This document shows, in pieces, positions 60,679 to 64,000 of a DNA stretch of 64,000 bases. The number at the start of each line of letters is the position of its first letter. The first letter of the stretch is position 1. Location: the NCBI GenBank assembly GCA_009823395.1, contig CM020515.1, forward strand, positions 18,522,489 through 18,586,488, written 5' to 3'. The position numbers were made by a program, and so were the translations under genes. This DNA is from Thamnaconus septentrionalis. Its lineage: Eukaryota > Chordata > Actinopteri > Tetraodontiformes > Monacanthidae. Under the pieces are notes generated by a model, which worked only from the letters and a program-made list of their open reading frames with translations, was not told where the DNA came from and did no database searches.

Positions 60679-62522
60679 GACAGAGCTGAAGAAGGCCTTG
60701 TGCAAATACACCACAGATACTCTGAGCTACTTGGCCACAGTGAGGAGCTTCTACATGAGGAGCTGCAGATGGATGCTGTGCAGGGAAACTGAGCTGAACA
60801 TGATGATAGACATAAAAGAGAGGGCTGCAAAATCCAACACCGGCATCAAGGAAATATTTAAATCAGGCAACAAAGAAGTTGAGTTGGAGAAGGAGCTGTC
60901 TGCTCTGCTGAAGGACACTCTGCCAGGTCTGCAGGAGCTCCAAGACTTCCTGGATGCTGTGGAGAAGTTGGCAGTCACTTCGATCCACGTGTTCAGGGAG
61001 GGGAATCAGACCCTGAAGCTGCCCAGAGGGACCAACCTGGAGGACATCCAGGTGGTCCTGATCGCTGCTCAGAAAGTCTGTCCCCTTCTGGTCCAGTTCA
61101 AAAGAGATGCAGCAGTCTTCTTCCTCCCAGTCCTTCACAATGTGGAGGTGATGATGTATCAGCTGGGCAGGTACATCCAGACCAGCCAGATAATCTGCAA
61201 CACAATGGAGAAAAGGTAAACACGCTCTGCTTCTTCTTCACTCAACTCCATCTCCTCACATTTGAGATGGTAACTCTAAACTGGTGCCTCACAGCTGTTT
61301 CAGTAAATCTGGGCTGGAGACAGAAACCACTGTGGACCTCAGGGAGGACCTGTCTGATTACCAGGCTCAAAGCATGCTGTTCCACATCAAGCAGCTGGAT
61401 GAAATCAGGTATCACATGTACAATCTCCATCAACCCACAACAATCACCATTGAAGAGCCTGATCCATCAGGACCTTCAGAACCCAAATGTCTTTGAAGAC
61501 CAAATCAGAATTTACAAAATGCTCCTTAGCAATGTGACTTTCTGTCAAGTCCTGGAGAGCTTTTCTGCAGCTGATGTTGTGTCTGGAGAGGTGGTGAACT
61601 CATCCCTAGTTTCTGATTTGTCAGGGAGGACCAGAACTTCAGGATGGTGTTCTTGTTCAGCAAGGATTCCGAGCCTGGCTTCACAGAGGAGTTTAGTGAA
61701 CGGAGTCCCAGGATGCTGCAGTTCCTGGACGACCTGGAGGTGACCGCTGTACAGCTGGACAGGATGAACAAGGGGGCAAAGATCTCCAGCGTTGCAGGAA
61801 GCTCAGTGGGGTTGGTGGGAGGAGTGCTCTCCATCGTTGGTTTGGCTTTAATCCCATTCACTGCTGGAGTGTCTCTTGCTCTCACAATGACTGGATTGGG
61901 TCTGGGAGTTACCAGCGGGGTTAATGGTATAGTCACCACTGCCACAGAGATTGGAGTAAACAAAACAGAGAAGAATAAAGCGAACGAAACCATGAAGAGC
62001 TTCATGGAGAATGTTCAGGCTCTCCAGGAACATCTGGAGAAAGTCTCCAACAGGGAGACAGACTGGGAGAATGTGACTTTGGGAGTGGGCAGGATTCTCG
62101 GTAGAGGTGTTGGCGTTGGCAAAGCCATTGATGGGCTTGTTGACGCCATTGGTGCCGTCAAGATCCTGAACGCTGAGAAAGCGGCTGTCAGGGCAGCCTC
62201 GGAAATCCCAGAGATTGGCCAGGCTGCAGCCAAAGGGGCTGTGGCTGCTGCCAAGTCAGCCAGAGCTGGTATGATCGCAGTCAACGCCCTCTTCATTGGC
62301 ATGGACGTCTTTTTCATCTGCAAAGACGGCATTAGTCTGGCAAAAGGTGTGGGGTCAGAGGTGTCAAAGTTCCTCAGAGCCAGAGCAGCGCTGTGGAGAT
62401 CAGAGATGGACTCCTGGCAGAAGATCCACGACTCGCTGTGCCAAGGACAGGAGAGGTCAGTCCAAAAGAACAATGTCCTGGAGTCACCATTTTATCCCTG
62501 GGTCAGCGACGAAGCTGACTGA
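60679..62522 (+). CDS. apolipoprotein-L-like protein, array copy 4, exons 2-4
   Basis: Exons 60679-61215 (537 nt), 61304-61408 (105 nt) and 61625-62522 (898 nt) are the same sizes as in copy 2 and fully open with matching phases. The encoded protein is nearly that of copy 2. Differences include M-R for K-R in RSFYMRSCRW, GIKEIFKSGNKEV, and KVSNRETDWENVTL in exon 4. The hydrophobic hairpin (SSVGLVGGVLSIVGLALIPF) is intact. The expected exon 1 is only seen in corrupted form at 53652, about 7 kb upstream; intron 1 holds a half hAT element and a solo LTR. Poly(A) signal at 62798-62803. If exon 1 is intact in the real genome, this gene should be functional. Confidence 0.82.
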
Positions 62523-63079
62523 GGTCCTGGAGAGAAGAAGAAGCCCTGAGCTCAGAGAGCCAATCAGATCGTCTCATTTGATTAAATCGCTTTAAAGTTC
62601 TGAGTCTATCTCACTTTGATTCTTTGAATGTATCACTGACAAAATATTAACATGCTGTAATTGATGATGTGAATCACTGAACAAATCTTTTCATTGAGCG
62701 TTTTGACCTGAACTGATTCCATTGTGCTTATGTGTCAAATCTGAAGAGAAATGAAGTGAATTTATGTTGTAGCATCTGAATCATGTGACCCAATGGCAAT
62801 AAATATCTACCAGAACTCTTGAAGATGCTTCATTTGTTTTAATTTCACTGCAACTTGAATTTTACACGAATGCTGCTGTGTTAAACCACAGTCAGATATT
62901 TTTCAAGTGTTTCCTATTTGGTCGCCTTCAGCATACAAAGACACAAGAGATCATCTTCACCACATCCTTAGACCTGAGCGCCACCCATTAAAAACAGGAA
63001 CACAGTAAAAAAAAAAAAAGGCTCTTCAGCCCTATTCCCATGGGATCAGTATTAGCTCGTCCTCCTCTGGTAATTTTTT

Positions 63080-63395
63080 AACTGTCCTGGAGTCACCATT
63101 TTATCACTCGGTCAGCGACAAAGCTTATGGAGGTCCGAGAAAGAAGCTCCGGGGGCCAATCAGATCATCTTTTTGTAGATTTCTTTGAAAATCTTTTTGA
63201 CAAAATTATTTTTGACAAAATATTAACATGCTGTAAGTCATTTAAATCATGGAACAAATCTTTTCATTGACCCTCTTCTAACTTCTCTCCATTGTGCTTC
63301 TACATCAAATATGAAGATAAATGAAATTAATTTACGATATTGTCTGAATCATGTGACTCAAATATATTAAATACCTACCAGAACTCTTGAAAGGC
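63080..63395 (+). pseudogene. old diverged relic of apolipoprotein-L exon 4 end and 3' UTR
   Basis: Landmarks CTGGAGTCACCATTTTATC, GGTCAGCGACAAAGCT, GACAAAATATTAACATGCTG and CTACCAGAACTCTTGAA appear in the same order as at the end of copy 4, but with much more divergence. It marks an older duplicate end at the array's right border. Confidence 0.7.
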
Positions 63396-63409
63396 AGCGT
63401 TTTTTGACC

Positions 63410-63416
<7 letters not shown>

Positions 63417-63444
<28 letters not shown>

Positions 63445-63571
63445 TCAAAATACAGTTGCTTTATTGTCAATTCAGCAATATGTGAAAGACATACAGACGG
63501 TGGCATTGCATTCATCAAGGTCCCACAATGCTGTTGCAAACGTTTAGGAGAAAAATACAATGTCATAAAAA

Positions 63572-63605
<34 letters not shown>
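63417..63605. repeat. two CAT triplet tracts
   Basis: CAT runs at about 63415-63444 and 63571-63605, separated by about 125 bp of sequence with no recognised feature. Confidence 0.9.
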
Positions 63606-63768
63606 GCGGGGCAGTGGTGTTAAAGGATCGAGAAGCTAGCTTGTGATCAGAAGGTTGCTATTTTGGCGCTCTTATCATATTACAGGTTTCCTGCTTCTTT
63701 GAAAGAACAATCCTCCGAAACGCTGGGGGCGCTGTCGTGCCCGCGAATATTTACATGCTGCGGTAAAG

Positions 63769-63874
63769 ATGGCGGATGCCGAGCAGTCCAAGACTGGCTC
63801 CTGCACTTTTCTTTTCAAAAAATCCACCAAGAAGTTTTGTGGACGAAAGAGAAAAGCGAGCGACAGCGACAAAG
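63769..63874 (+). CDS. rnf113a: RING-type E3 ubiquitin ligase RNF113A, first exon (partial gene)
   Basis: Spliceosome-associated zinc-finger and RING protein of the RNF113A/Cwc24 family. The ATG at 63769 (AAG-ATGG context) begins MADAEQSKTGSCTFLFKKST and continues KKFCGRKRKASDSDKG. The CTFLFKK block and following basic Arg-Lys run match the N-terminus of RNF113A. The exon is 106 nt, ends in phase 1 at a GTGACG donor, and the gene runs off the right edge. The CCCH finger and RING exons are outside the window. Human RNF113A is an intronless retrocopy, while an intron-containing gene is expected in fish. Confidence 0.82.
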
Positions 63875-64000
63875 GTGACGATTATTTTTTATGCTTGACT
63901 GCAGTGAGCGGGTGGGTTTGGAAGTCACGTGACGATGTTTTACCGTGGTTCGTGGGCGCTGCGATTAGCTTAGCTTAGACTCCTGCTAGCTTTCCCTGTG

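Overview
The window is nuclear DNA of a ray-finned (teleost) fish. Spliced vertebrate genes with GT-AG introns, two intronic C/D snoRNAs, fish-type hAT, LINE and tRNA-headed SINE repeats, very dense microsatellites and a tandem array of fish-type apolipoprotein-L genes all point this way. The species cannot be named from the sequence.

Layout. (1) 0-6 kb: coding exon 1 of cacng2 (stargazin, - strand) in repeat-rich DNA; its remaining exons would lie to the left of base 1. (2) 6.3-7.3 kb: a SINE whose middle has expanded into a minisatellite. (3) 8.1-11.3 kb: rpl3 (- strand), nine coding exons totalling 402 codons plus stop, with SNORD83 and SNORD43 in its introns and a TATA/TOP promoter. (4) 12.9-17.6 kb: slc25a39 (- strand), eleven coding exons, 346 aa, with a 1-kb GGT/GAT satellite in one intron. 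(5) 18.5-24.5 kb: grn (progranulin, + strand), eight coding exons, 392 aa, four full granulin modules plus an N-terminal half module; its introns hold a LINE 3' end and a 431-bp hAT element with a perfect 8-bp target duplication. (6) 25.7-31.7 kb: rundc1 (+), five coding exons, with a 580-bp CT tract directly after exon 1. (7) 32.1-35.45 kb: rpl27 (+), 136 aa. (8) 35.5-37.6 kb: intergenic, with a broken hAT transposase fossil. (9) 37.6-63.4 kb: a tandem apolipoprotein-L-like array. Each unit has a promoter block, a 17-base coding exon 1, coding exons 2-4, a SINE and a truncated relic of exon 4 with its 3' UTR. Copy 1 has a frameshift, copy 2 is intact (518 aa), copy 3 runs into corrupted sequence, and copy 4 has intact exons 2-4 and a solo LTR in intron 1. 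(10) 63.77 kb to the end: first exon of rnf113a.

The slc25a39-grn-rundc1-rpl27 neighbourhood resembles human 17q21, while rpl3 and cacng2 are on human 22q, so two ancestral blocks meet near 11.3-12.9 kb.

The most unusual stretch is about 50.08-58.86 kb. Similarity to the neighbouring array units decays through dense indels until nothing aligns, long homopolymers almost vanish from about 53.95 to 56.82 kb, and clean sequence resumes abruptly at 58.863 kb. Part of it reads as an overlay of two different array segments. I interpret this as a corrupted or misassembled consensus inside a tandem array, not as a new element. Gene content of copies 3 and 4 should be read with that in mind.
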